From contig CALDJV010000009.1 of assembly GCA_937899305.1 (NCBI GenBank), positions 1-6,541 on the forward strand: a stretch of 6,541 bases of DNA. The letters run 5' to 3'. Source of the stretch: an uncultured Cytophagaceae bacterium (GTDB lineage: Bacteria; Bacteroidota; Bacteroidia; Cytophagales; Microscillaceae). Below are positions 1 to 6,521 of the stretch, in pieces. Position numbers and translations under genes: made by a program. Numbering within the stretch: the first letter of the stretch is position 1; the number at the start of each line of letters is the position of its first letter. Under the pieces are notes generated by a model. The model saw only the letters and a program-made list of their open reading frames with translations, had not been told where the DNA came from and made no database searches.

Positions 1-1
1 T

Positions 2-763
2 GCTGTTTGTAAAGATCAGGCCATACTCCACATTCCCTCTAGTTTTACCAACTATACCGTGACGGTAGAGAAAGCTTTTCAGCAAGCTTGCGTATATGAA
101 GGGTCCAGCACTACTTTAAACTTGGCTAATATTTGTGATATCCGATGTGGCGATGCCTGCAACAACTCGATTCGGGTAACCATTACCGCTTCTTGCGATG
201 GTGAAAATCAATCCTCGGTTACTTCGGGCGTATTTCATATACTATGTGGCCCCATAGCCCCCAAAATCAAGTTGGCAAAAACCACTTTGTGCCCAGGTGA
301 AACTACCTCAGGCGAAGTAATTACCAACTATCCTGCAGGTACTACCATTGAATGGATTCAAAACGGAAATGTGATTCAAACTGGACCAAGTGCCAGCGGT
401 TTATCGGGTGGATTTACCGTAAGGGTAACCGATGCCAATGGATGTACCAATGAAAGTGATTTTTCTTTGGCCATTTCTAATTGTAACTTTTTTCCTTTTG
501 AGAAAGGCGCCAGTGAAAACAATGTCTTGAAGTTATACCCCAACCCGGCGTCCGAATCGGTAGAGGTGCAACTGACCAACCAAGAGTTGATTCAACAAGT
601 AGTGATCAAAGACAAGTTAGGAGAGCCAATAAAGAACTTGTCGTTCAAGACCGCTACTCATCAGCAGAAACTAGATATCAAAGGACTAAATGAGGGAATA
701 TATGTGTTGGAATTAGTGACCAAACAAGGAAAGCGTTATACCCAAAAACTATTGGTAAAATAG
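2..763 (+). CDS. Secreted Ig/PKD-like protein with type IX secretion sorting tail (5' end outside window)
   Basis: The frame is open from base 2, so this is the last 253 codons of a longer gene. The GTG at 59 is an ordinary internal valine codon. The visible part is rich in cysteines (ten, including the pairs in NICDIRCGDAC), as in extracellular disulfide-bonded adhesins. An Ig/PKD-like module follows at about residues 85-160: it opens with LCPGE, has the core IEWIQNGNVI, and closes with FTVRVTDANGC. Residues about 175-253 match the type A T9SS C-terminal sorting domain: LKLYPNPASESVEV at its start, GIYVLELV in the middle, and a final KLLVK. By family knowledge, such tails guide export across the outer membrane and are cleaved as the protein is anchored or released. 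The N-terminal domains that would give the function are not visible. The sorting tail is certain; the protein's role (adhesin, enzyme or gliding factor) is unknown. It converges with the kinase gene downstream. Confidence 0.9.
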   Translation, partial: AVCKDQAILHIPSSFTNYTVTVEKAFQQACVYEGSSTTLNLANICDIRCGDACNNSIRVTITASCDGENQSSVTSGVFHILCGPIAPKIKLAKTTLCPGETTSGEVITNYPAGTTIEWIQNGNVIQTGPSASGLSGGFTVRVTDANGCTNESDFSLAISNCNFFPFEKGASENNVLKLYPNPASESVEVQLTNQELIQQVVIKDKLGEPIKNLSFKTATHQQKLDIKGLNEGIYVLELVTKQGKRYTQKLLVK

Positions 764-790
764 TGTGGCTTTTTTTGAAAAACTGGTTTG

Positions 791-826
791 AAAAGCTCAG
801 GGATTCTTTTTCCTGGGCTTTTTTTT
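791..826 (+). terminator. Intrinsic terminator of the secreted-protein gene
   Basis: A hairpin lies 27 bases after the stop codon. Arm 794-803 (agctcaggga) pairs with 810-819 (ttcctgggct) through ten pairs, two of them G-U, around the six-base loop ttcttt. Three A-T pairs extend the base, and the T-run 819-826 follows. Read on the minus strand the same hairpin is followed by only four Ts, so it could at best weakly stop transcription coming from the kinase gene. Confidence 0.85.
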
Positions 827-901
827 GAAAATAAATAATCAGTACTAATTGGTAGGCAATAGGTCAATGTCATTAAGTTAAGGGATATTTTGACAAAAAT
901 G

Positions 902-1016
902 AATATCGAATATTGATCAACGAATGTCGAGTAATGAATGAAAAGCCTTCACTGTTTCTATTTTAGGGCGTCAGCCCCCTTCTGAAATCGTTGATCAGCG
1001 TTCTTGAATCGATATT
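902..1016. repeat. Imperfect inverted repeat in the convergent gap
   Basis: Two blocks occur in inverted order. The first is aatatcga at 902-909, complementary to tcgatatt at 1009-1016. The second is tgatcaacga at 914-923, complementary to tcgttgatca at 988-997. The spacers differ (4 and 11 bases), so the folded form would have an internal loop. Between the arms lies a small GC hairpin, gggc/gccc at 966-969 and 974-977, with loop gtca. The left arm continues as an AT-rich stretch of TCGA/AATG-like units to about 940. No T-run follows on either strand, so it is not a standard terminator. It may be an intergenic dispersed repeat; whether other copies exist cannot be told from this window. Confidence 0.4.
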
Positions 1017-1027
1017 ATTTTACTTAA

Positions 1028-2416
1028 CTAAACGACATTGGGCAATAGGTTATGTTGAGGCAAAGTAAATCTGAAAGTGGTCCCTTCTCCTTCGGTGCTC
1101 TCTACCCAAATGGTACCCTGGTTTTTTTCGATAAACTCTTTGCAAAGAAGCAAGCCCAAACCCGTCCCTTTTTCGTGGGCGGTTCCCTCTGTACTATAGG
1201 TATGGTTGCTATCAAAAATATAAGGCAAGGCATCTTTGGCAATACCCAGGCCATTGTCTTGAATGGCTATTTCCAGATGTGCCTGGCTATGAGATTGAGC
1301 AAATACCTTAATTTGCCCTTTTTGGTGGGTAAACTTGATCGCATTGGCCGTCAGGTTGCGGACAACCAGGGCAATCATTTGTTGGTCGGCAAAAACAGTG
1401 GTTCCTTGGCTGATATCGTTTTGTAGGGTAATAGATTTGTTTTGGGTGATATCAAGTACTCGAAGGGTATCGTTTACCAGGGAGTACAAATCGACAGTAC
1501 AGGGATTAAAAGAGACCCTTTCCATTTGCATCATAGCCCATTGTAAAATATTTTCCATCAAATAACGGGTTGCCTGCATTTTGTTGCGTAACCCAATGGC
1601 CAGCGTTTGCAATTCTTGAGGCGTAAGGGCATCTGCTTCCATCAGAGATAAAGTACTCTGTAAGTTGTCGAGTGGTGCCTTGAGATCATGCGACATGATA
1701 GAAAGCAATTTGTCCTTGAATTGATTGAGGTGATGCAACTCCTCTTGCTGGCTTTTGATCTCCTCATTTTTTTGACGAATTTCTCGATTTTTAGCCACCA
1801 ATTCTTCTTTTTGATTGCTCAACAACTCATTCTCTTTTCTACGATTGATATTGATCATGACATAAGTGCGAATCATGAAAAAACTGACGACACTAATAGA
1901 GCCGATGTTGATGGTAAAAAATAGTTTTTGATTGCGCTCGTGGCTCAGCACTTCGGGTATGTTTACCATTACGTGATGATCGATCAGGGCAGAAGTAATC
2001 AATAAAGTAACAAACAGAATAAGCCAATAAGTACTGTGCTCTATTTGGGTAAAAGAGATCAAGCTAAACAAGGCCGCCAGAGACCACAGCATGACCGCTC
2101 CAGTAGCAGTAAAACCGCCCAAGATCCATTGAAATACAAAAGGCAACGACATGCCCGCGAAAACTTGAATGAATCGTGCTATTCGAAAGTTGCGTGTGGC
2201 ATACAAATAATACATATTGATGAGGGTGATGAGCAGGAAAGTAGCGGGAAGTACCGCCACCCAATACAACTCATAGACAATGCTGAAAAGTGTCCAAACC
2301 AATGCGCCCGTAAAAGTAACCCCCACATAAATGTGAAAGGTATGCTTGAAACTTCTCGGAAATCCGGGTAGAAAATTGTCTTGGTTAAACTTATCTACAA
2401 ATTGTTGAAATAACAT
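1028..2416 (-). CDS. Membrane sensor histidine kinase (six-helix sensor, HisKA, HATPase_c)
   Basis: A 462-residue transmembrane kinase expected to autophosphorylate on histidine and pass the phosphate to a response regulator. Six hydrophobic segments lie at about 27-50, 51-72, 79-101, 106-122, 128-145 and 166-188. A charged coiled coil (about 192-232, with KNEEIKSQQEEL) links them to the catalytic part. The H box is SIMSHDLKAPLDNLQ, with His243 as phosphoacceptor. The N box is RNLTANAIKFT (353-363; Asn354 and Asn358), the G1 box DNGLGI (387-392), the F box IFD (400-402), and the G2 box KGTGLGL (416-422). All catalytic motifs are intact. There is no PAS, HAMP or receiver domain and no response regulator nearby, so it is an orphan kinase here. 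The membrane part, with GGFTATGAVMLW, recalls sensors I know from class III adenylate cyclases (recollection, not a search). ATG is at 2416; no Shine-Dalgarno is visible. It follows the phosphatase gene by 106 bases on the same strand. Confidence 0.93.
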   Translation of the reverse strand: MLFQQFVDKFNQDNFLPGFPRSFKHTFHIYVGVTFTGALVWTLFSIVYELYWVAVLPATFLLITLINMYYLYATRNFRIARFIQVFAGMSLPFVFQWILGGFTATGAVMLWSLAALFSLISFTQIEHSTYWLILFVTLLITSALIDHHVMVNIPEVLSHERNQKLFFTINIGSISVVSFFMIRTYVMININRRKENELLSNQKEELVAKNREIRQKNEEIKSQQEELHHLNQFKDKLLSIMSHDLKAPLDNLQSTLSLMEADALTPQELQTLAIGLRNKMQATRYLMENILQWAMMQMERVSFNPCTVDLYSLVNDTLRVLDITQNKSITLQNDISQGTTVFADQQMIALVVRNLTANAIKFTHQKGQIKVFAQSHSQAHLEIAIQDNGLGIAKDALPYIFDSNHTYSTEGTAHEKGTGLGLLLCKEFIEKNQGTIWVESTEGEGTTFRFTLPQHNLLPNVV

Positions 2417-2455
2417 GTATTATATCAGAGAGAATAAATTGGGTATTGCTGTTTA

Positions 2456-2463
2456 CAAAAATA
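2456..2463 (-). promoter_or_regulatory. Candidate -7 box (TATTTTTG) for the histidine kinase
   Basis: On the minus strand this octamer fits the Bacteroidota primary-sigma -7 consensus TAnnTTTG exactly. Transcription would begin near 2449, giving a leader of about 33 bases. The nearest upstream TTG is 26 bases away, farther than the usual -33 spacing, so the second element is missing or degenerate. It would allow the kinase to be transcribed separately from the phosphatase gene upstream. Confidence 0.35.
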
Positions 2464-2522
2464 CAAATGATTTTACGAATCTTTAAAAGCAAAACTGCCC
2501 AAATCAGTCATAAGTAAGGTTT

Positions 2523-4640
2523 TTAGTCAAACTGAAAGCCAATAACGATTACATCATCAGTTTGTTCATTGGTTGCTTTCCAATCGAGAAACTCGTCTCG
2601 CAGCAATTCTTGTTGAGCCTCAATGGGGTGCTGGCTGAGGTCAGTTAGCAAATTCCTGAATCTTTTTCGCATATATTTCCGGTTGCGATCTCCTCCAAAC
2701 TGGTCTTGATAGCCATCCGAGAAAATATAAAATACATCGCCTGGAAGGAGTGAAATTGTGTGATTTTCAAAGCTTTTGTTTTTGGTGAATTGCGAATAGC
2801 CAATTGAGAATGGTGATGCTTTGACCTGGTGCATTTGCTGATTACGGACGTACCAGAGCGGGTTTTTGGCACCGGCAAACTGAATTGTTCGGTTGGTACG
2901 ATTGATATTTACAATCGCAATATCCATACCATCATGGGTACTGGCCAAGCTGGTTTGTTTTTGTAGCGTGAGCAAGATTTTTTTATCCAATTCTTCTAGA
3001 ATTTTATGAGGTTGGGTAATGCTCCTTGATTCTACAATTTCGGTCAGAAAATCATTGACCATGATGGTCATAAAGGCCCCTGGAACGCCGTGTCCGGTAC
3101 AATCTACCGCAGCAAGAATAAGTTCGGTTTTTCCACCCACAGTAACCTCAGTAAACCAATAAAAATCTCCCGAAACAATGTCTTTTGGCTCGAAAAAGAT
3201 AAATAGACCCTTGAAAAACTGGGCGATTTCTTCGGGATCTACCAAAATCGATCGCTGAATACGTTGGGCATATTGTACGCTATCGGTAATTTTAGTATAA
3301 GCATGGTTCAATTCTTTGTTGGCCTGCTTCAATTCTGAGGTACGATGGTCTACTGTTTGTTTCAGCTCTTGGGCATAATTACTTTGTAACGCTTCGTTTT
3401 GGCGCAACTGCTCAATCAATGCTTCTCGAGCTTGTCGTTTTTCATTCTGATCATTGCGAAAGCGAAGACTAAGCCCCAAAGAGAAAATAAAGATTTCTAA
3501 AACGACGCCTGCATGGTAATAAATGGCATTTTCGTAACGAGGGATTCCATTGATACTGCCCACCACGCTGATGATTCCACCCGCTAGTAAAAAGAAAGAG
3601 CCCAACACAAAATAACGACCCAAGACGCCATTGTATCGAAACAGCACAAATAAAAATGCTAAAGTCACCAAGGTCAAAATCAGTTGAAAAATATCATTGA
3701 TGTAATTGAACAATCCACGATCTATTCCTAATAAGATACTGCTAAGAATGACTACCACAGTGTGTATTTTAATCCAAACCACCAGTAACTTATCAATGCG
3801 GGTTTGGCGGTGGTTGAGGTCGTTAAAATACCTCATGAGGATAAAGTAGAATAGAAAGCTGAAATTTAAAGTAAGAGCAAAATACTTGGAAATGGCTAGG
3901 TTATTACCCAAATAAGGAATATAGTAACCGATGTATTGCTCTACGTACAAAGAATAAATGGTTTGAAAGAAAATATAAATTGCATAGTAGAGATAAGTGA
4001 TGTCTCGCAACGAAGTAAACAAAGACAGGCTGTAGAACATCATCATCAGCAAAAAGCCCAGAAAAACCCCCTCGCGTATGTCCAGGTTTTGTTTGTGTGC
4101 TTTCCAATGGGTATCCGTCATGATTTGGGGGCGAAGCCAAAGCGTGTAATTGAGCACACTTTGTACTTTCAGGTATACCGTTACTGTTTCGTTGGCAGGG
4201 CAATTGAAAGATACCTGGGTATAATTTCCGGTAATGAGTTTTCGTTGACTGATGGGCCTGCTTACTCCCTCGGTGTTGTGTTCAATTACTTGCCGATGTT
4301 TGACTACATACACATCTACCAAACTGGCATAGCCCAAATGAATGAAACGAGTAACTGGAGAGGGGGAGTCATTATGGTACGATAATTTGAACCAATGTGC
4401 GTATGGACTATTGAACTGGACATTTATTTTTACGGAATCCTCAAAAGGAATAGATTGCTTCAGAATTTGATCAATACCCAAGCGATTGGTCGTATCGATC
4501 AAACCAGACAATTTATCCTTGTTCAAGGATAGTGGTTCTTTCAGTAAAGTAGTATGGATGGTTTGCTGGGCTTGTCCTTCAAAGTAAAACAATGTAAACA
4601 ACATCGATAAGAGAACCCAATTCACCTTCAATTTACCCAT
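2523..4640 (-). CDS. 7TMR-DISM receptor with SpoIIE-type PP2C phosphatase domain
   Basis: A 705-residue receptor phosphatase. A signal peptide (1-24, ending EGQA) precedes a periplasmic domain of about 30-175 that fits the 7TMR-DISM extracellular type 2 (beta-sandwich, sugar-binding-like) fold. Seven hydrophobic helices follow at about 191-210, 215-236, 247-270, 284-304, 316-334, 341-362 and 373-394. A coiled coil covers about 395-450, then the linker DSVQYAQRIQRSIL that commonly precedes SpoIIE domains in this phylum. The PP2C/SpoIIE domain (about 475-705) keeps its metal-binding acidic motifs: SGDFYW (Asp492), DCTGHGVPGAF (Asp513), DGMD (570-573), SDG (Asp642) and TDD (Asp695, Asp696). It should therefore be an active Mn/Mg-dependent serine/threonine phosphatase whose activity responds to a periplasmic ligand. 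In family knowledge the usual substrates are phosphorylated STAS anti-anti-sigma proteins; none is encoded here. ATG is at 4640; no clear Shine-Dalgarno. The gap upstream to the DUF423 gene is 139 bases. Confidence 0.94.
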   Translation of the reverse strand: MGKLKVNWVLLSMLFTLFYFEGQAQQTIHTTLLKEPLSLNKDKLSGLIDTTNRLGIDQILKQSIPFEDSVKINVQFNSPYAHWFKLSYHNDSPSPVTRFIHLGYASLVDVYVVKHRQVIEHNTEGVSRPISQRKLITGNYTQVSFNCPANETVTVYLKVQSVLNYTLWLRPQIMTDTHWKAHKQNLDIREGVFLGFLLMMMFYSLSLFTSLRDITYLYYAIYIFFQTIYSLYVEQYIGYYIPYLGNNLAISKYFALTLNFSFLFYFILMRYFNDLNHRQTRIDKLLVVWIKIHTVVVILSSILLGIDRGLFNYINDIFQLILTLVTLAFLFVLFRYNGVLGRYFVLGSFFLLAGGIISVVGSINGIPRYENAIYYHAGVVLEIFIFSLGLSLRFRNDQNEKRQAREALIEQLRQNEALQSNYAQELKQTVDHRTSELKQANKELNHAYTKITDSVQYAQRIQRSILVDPEEIAQFFKGLFIFFEPKDIVSGDFYWFTEVTVGGKTELILAAVDCTGHGVPGAFMTIMVNDFLTEIVESRSITQPHKILEELDKKILLTLQKQTSLASTHDGMDIAIVNINRTNRTIQFAGAKNPLWYVRNQQMHQVKASPFSIGYSQFTKNKSFENHTISLLPGDVFYIFSDGYQDQFGGDRNRKYMRKRFRNLLTDLSQHPIEAQQELLRDEFLDWKATNEQTDDVIVIGFQFD

Positions 4641-4779
4641 TGAACTATAGCTTTATTCCTGTTTTTTGTCGTATGTTATCGGCAAAAAGTACTTGCAAAA
4701 TGAGATTTTACATATTACGATATATAGTTAGACGACCTTTGTGCAAAAATCGTGATAAAGTGCTGAGTTTTACAGTAAA

Positions 4780-5157
4780 TTAACTTTTTGCCCCCCAAAT
4801 AGCCAGGAGCATCAATGCCCAACCTACGATAAATGCTGCCCCACCAATAGGAGTAATGGCTCCTAACCAACGAATATTGGTTATCGCCAAGGTATAGAGT
4901 GAACCTGAAAAAATGATGATTCCAACGATAAAAGCATACCCTGCGTTAGTGAAGAACCTATGAGGCATTTGTTGGGCCAAAATACCTAATAAAATGAGGG
5001 CTAGAGCGTGAAAAAACTGATAACGAACTGCGGTTTCGAATACGTCAGTCCTTTGGTGCTTTTCCAACAGTGCTTTGAGTGCATGAGCACCAAATGCCCC
5101 CAAGGCTACAGAAAGTCCACTAAAAATAGCCCCTGACATCAATAATAATTTATGCAT
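4780..5157 (-). CDS. DUF423 family small membrane protein (YgdD-like)
   Basis: A 125-residue protein of the usual DUF423 length, with four hydrophobic helices at about 4-24, 46-64, 72-93 and 98-120. Family hallmarks are GAFGAHALK (20-28), the stretch TAVRYQFFHALAL (42-54), FSGSLY (83-88) and GAITPIGG (99-106). It is expected in the inner membrane; the biochemical role of the family is unknown. The protein looks complete, with ATG at 5157 and a short Ala-Lys-Ser tail. It is on the same strand as the phosphatase gene but 139 bases away with no visible functional link, so a shared operon is doubtful. It diverges from the glycosyltransferase gene. No Shine-Dalgarno is seen in the very AT-rich leader. 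Confidence 0.95.
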   Translation of the reverse strand: MHKLLLMSGAIFSGLSVALGAFGAHALKALLEKHQRTDVFETAVRYQFFHALALILLGILAQQMPHRFFTNAGYAFIVGIIIFSGSLYTLAITNIRWLGAITPIGGAAFIVGWALMLLAIWGAKS

Positions 5158-5223
5158 ATCAAAATAATTTAATTTCTAAATGAATGGTATTGAAATGTTT
5201 ATCCACAAATCGTTGATAATTAG

Positions 5224-5231
5224 CAAAGTTA
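5224..5231 (-). promoter_or_regulatory. Candidate -7 box (TAACTTTG) for the DUF423 gene
   Basis: Read on the minus strand this is an exact match to the Bacteroidota TAnnTTTG -7 consensus. Transcription would start near 5217, leaving an AT-rich leader of about 60 bases before the ATG at 5157. No TTG is found at the expected -33 spacing, so support rests on the -7 box and its placement. Confidence 0.4.
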
Positions 5232-5271
5232 TTATAAAATTCGTAAGCTTAGTAAAACGGAAAAAATAAAG

Positions 5272-5389
5272 TAATCCAAATTTGGTGTAATATCTGGTTG
5301 CTAGACGATGAAAAAAATCTTTGCGTAGCCAAAGCTACGGAACTATTTTTTGAAGAAGTATAGCGACGAGAGATCAGCCAAATGGATTA
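5272..5389. repeat. 118-base imperfect palindrome, MITE- or REP-like, in the divergent gap
   Basis: Nested complementary arms share one centre. Outermost, taatcc (5272-5277) and atttgg (5280-5285) pair with ggatta (5384-5389) and ccaaat (5378-5383), with only a two-base bulge. Next, tgtaatatct (5286-5295) pairs loosely with 5369-5376. Then gttgctagac (5297-5306) pairs with gtatagcgac (5358-5367), with one mismatch and one G-U. An A-run (5312-5318, ending in t) pairs with 5345-5351. At the apex is a perfect six-pair stem, cgtagc (5324-5329) and gctacg (5334-5339), with loop caaa. About 43 pairs are possible over the whole length. It contains no reading frame and lies between the two candidate promoters, so it probably is outside both transcripts. 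This layout fits a small non-autonomous mobile or dispersed repeat; a structured regulatory element is the alternative. I cannot see a target-site duplication. Confidence 0.6.
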
Positions 5390-5471
5390 GGTTATTTATG
5401 TAGTTTTACTTAATATACTTTATAAAAGGGATTCATTTTTGAACTGAACTCTTTTGGATCAAAATACTGAA

Positions 5472-5479
5472 TATCTTTG
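5472..5479 (+). promoter_or_regulatory. Candidate -7 box (TATCTTTG) for the glycosyltransferase
   Basis: An exact TAnnTTTG match. The only nearby TTG upstream, in cttttgg, is 15 bases away, somewhat shorter than usual. Transcription would begin near 5486, leaving about ten bases before the ATG at 5496, so the messenger would be nearly leaderless. Confidence 0.35.
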
Positions 5480-5495
5480 ATGATTTGTACCTAAA

Positions 5496-6521
5496 ATGAG
5501 ATTACAACAATCACACAAAGCTTTGTATGCTGCTTTCGATGTATACCCTTCAGCCAAAGGGGCAGCAACTCATATTTATCACAATGCCCAAACTTTGTTT
5601 GATTGGAAAGGAGGAGGGTGGCTTTCGGTAGTAGGCAGCGAAAAACTAGATGATTATCAACAAGAAGGCCTCGTAGAAATTACCCGGTTTTCGGAGCAAA
5701 TACCCAATTATTTGATTCGTGCCCAGGCCTACAGCCAGTATTTATATGATTTGCTTGAGACCCAGCCCGCACTGGAGATTTGTCATTTTCGTGATCACTG
5801 GAGTGGAGTACCCATATTGACCCAGCGTGACAAGCGCAAACAAGCCTATAAAACAGTGTATGAGATCAATGGCTTGCCCTCTATTGAGCTGCCTTTTAGG
5901 TACCCTAATTTATCGAAGCGTACTCTAAACAAAATCCGTTCTTTAGAACAATTTTGTTATCAAAATGCCGATTACATTATTACACCTTCGCAGGTAATCA
6001 AAAATAATTTGGTAAATTTAGGACTTTCTTCCGATAAAATCACCGTGATTACCAATGGAGCCGATATTCCAGAAAGTTTTGAAAAACCTGCCGAGGCACC
6101 TGAGTCGGGGCGGTATATTATTTATTTTGGAGCATTACAGTCTTGGCAAGGTTTTGATGTATTGTTGAAAGCAATGGGGTATCTAGCTGATTATGAAGCG
6201 CTCAAATTGGTGATTTGTGCTTCTACAAAACAAAAGCGTACCCGGTTTTACCATAAAATAATTGAGAAAATGGGCTTGAGTGATCGGGTCATTTGGCAAT
6301 ACCAATTACCCAAACGCGCCTTGTACAGTTGGGTCCATTATGCTGAATTTTCGGTGGCTCCCCTCAAAGCGTGTACGCGCAACCTAGAGCAAGGGTGTTG
6401 TCCACTTAAGATTTTAGAATCTATGGCCATTGGTACTCCAGTAGTGGCATCTGATTTGCCAGTAGTGCGAGAAATTATTCAAAACAATCAACTAGTACAC
6501 TGGGGACTAAGTTTATTGTGA
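5496..6521 (+). CDS. GT4-type glycosyltransferase, C-terminally truncated
   Basis: A GT-B fold, probably retaining, glycosyltransferase that would move a sugar from a nucleotide-sugar donor onto a glycan or lipid acceptor at the cytoplasmic side of the membrane. The N-terminal domain opens with ALYAAFDVYPSAKGAATHI (9-27), the usual acceptor-side glycine-rich start. ITPSQVIKNNL (162-172) and VITNGAD (184-190) lead into the donor domain, which shows YFGALQSWQGFDVLLKAM (210-227), CCPLKILESMAIGTPVVASD (301-320) and LPVVREIIQ (321-329). Glu308 is the second glutamate of the E-x7-E motif; the first position is Gly300, with Glu298 two residues earlier. The protein is only 341 residues and stops right after REIIQNNQLVHW, where relatives continue for roughly 50 residues or more (about 380-420 in all). 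All three forward frames close by 6526. The ATG at 5496 places the first motif as expected; no Shine-Dalgarno is visible. The substrate is unknown. It may be a disrupted gene. Confidence 0.85.
   Translation: MRLQQSHKALYAAFDVYPSAKGAATHIYHNAQTLFDWKGGGWLSVVGSEKLDDYQQEGLVEITRFSEQIPNYLIRAQAYSQYLYDLLETQPALEICHFRDHWSGVPILTQRDKRKQAYKTVYEINGLPSIELPFRYPNLSKRTLNKIRSLEQFCYQNADYIITPSQVIKNNLVNLGLSSDKITVITNGADIPESFEKPAEAPESGRYIIYFGALQSWQGFDVLLKAMGYLADYEALKLVICASTKQKRTRFYHKIIEKMGLSDRVIWQYQLPKRALYSWVHYAEFSVAPLKACTRNLEQGCCPLKILESMAIGTPVVASDLPVVREIIQNNQLVHWGLSLL

Larger units (their letters stand above)
5158..5495. other. 338-base divergent intergenic region
   Basis: This gap holds the leader and candidate promoter of the DUF423 gene on the left, the 118-base palindrome in the middle, and the candidate promoter of the glycosyltransferase on the right. 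The remaining stretch, about 5390-5471, is AT-rich and I recognise nothing in it. I found no convincing coding frame on either strand in the gap. Confidence 0.7.

Noticed and set aside
59..61. GTG as the start of the secreted-protein gene
   Set aside because: The frame stays open back to base 2, has no start signal before it, and the protein would lack a signal peptide that type IX cargo needs. The gene begins outside the window.
855..1050. Direct repeat ggcaataggt at 855-864 and 1041-1050
   Set aside because: Ten-base repeats are expected by chance in a window of this size, and the second copy lies inside the kinase coding region.
1052..2371. Plus-strand open frames opposite the histidine kinase
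   Set aside because: Their translations show no recognisable domain and they lie antisense to an intact kinase with all motifs in the minus frame.
2494..2508. Possible terminator between the phosphatase and kinase genes
   Set aside because: The stem (actg/cagt) is only four pairs and the following T-run is broken, too weak to call.
3936..4385. Plus-strand 149-codon frame opposite the phosphatase receptor
   Set aside because: It is a shadow of the minus-strand receptor's membrane and periplasmic region and has no family resemblance.
4683..4691. TACTTTTTG on the minus strand as promoter of the phosphatase receptor
   Set aside because: It has one extra base compared with TAnnTTTG and no TTG at a usual distance, so I did not list it.
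5276..5285. Perfect palindrome ccaaatttgg as an operator
   Set aside because: It is better explained as part of the outer arm of the 118-base palindrome, and no regulator gene is nearby.
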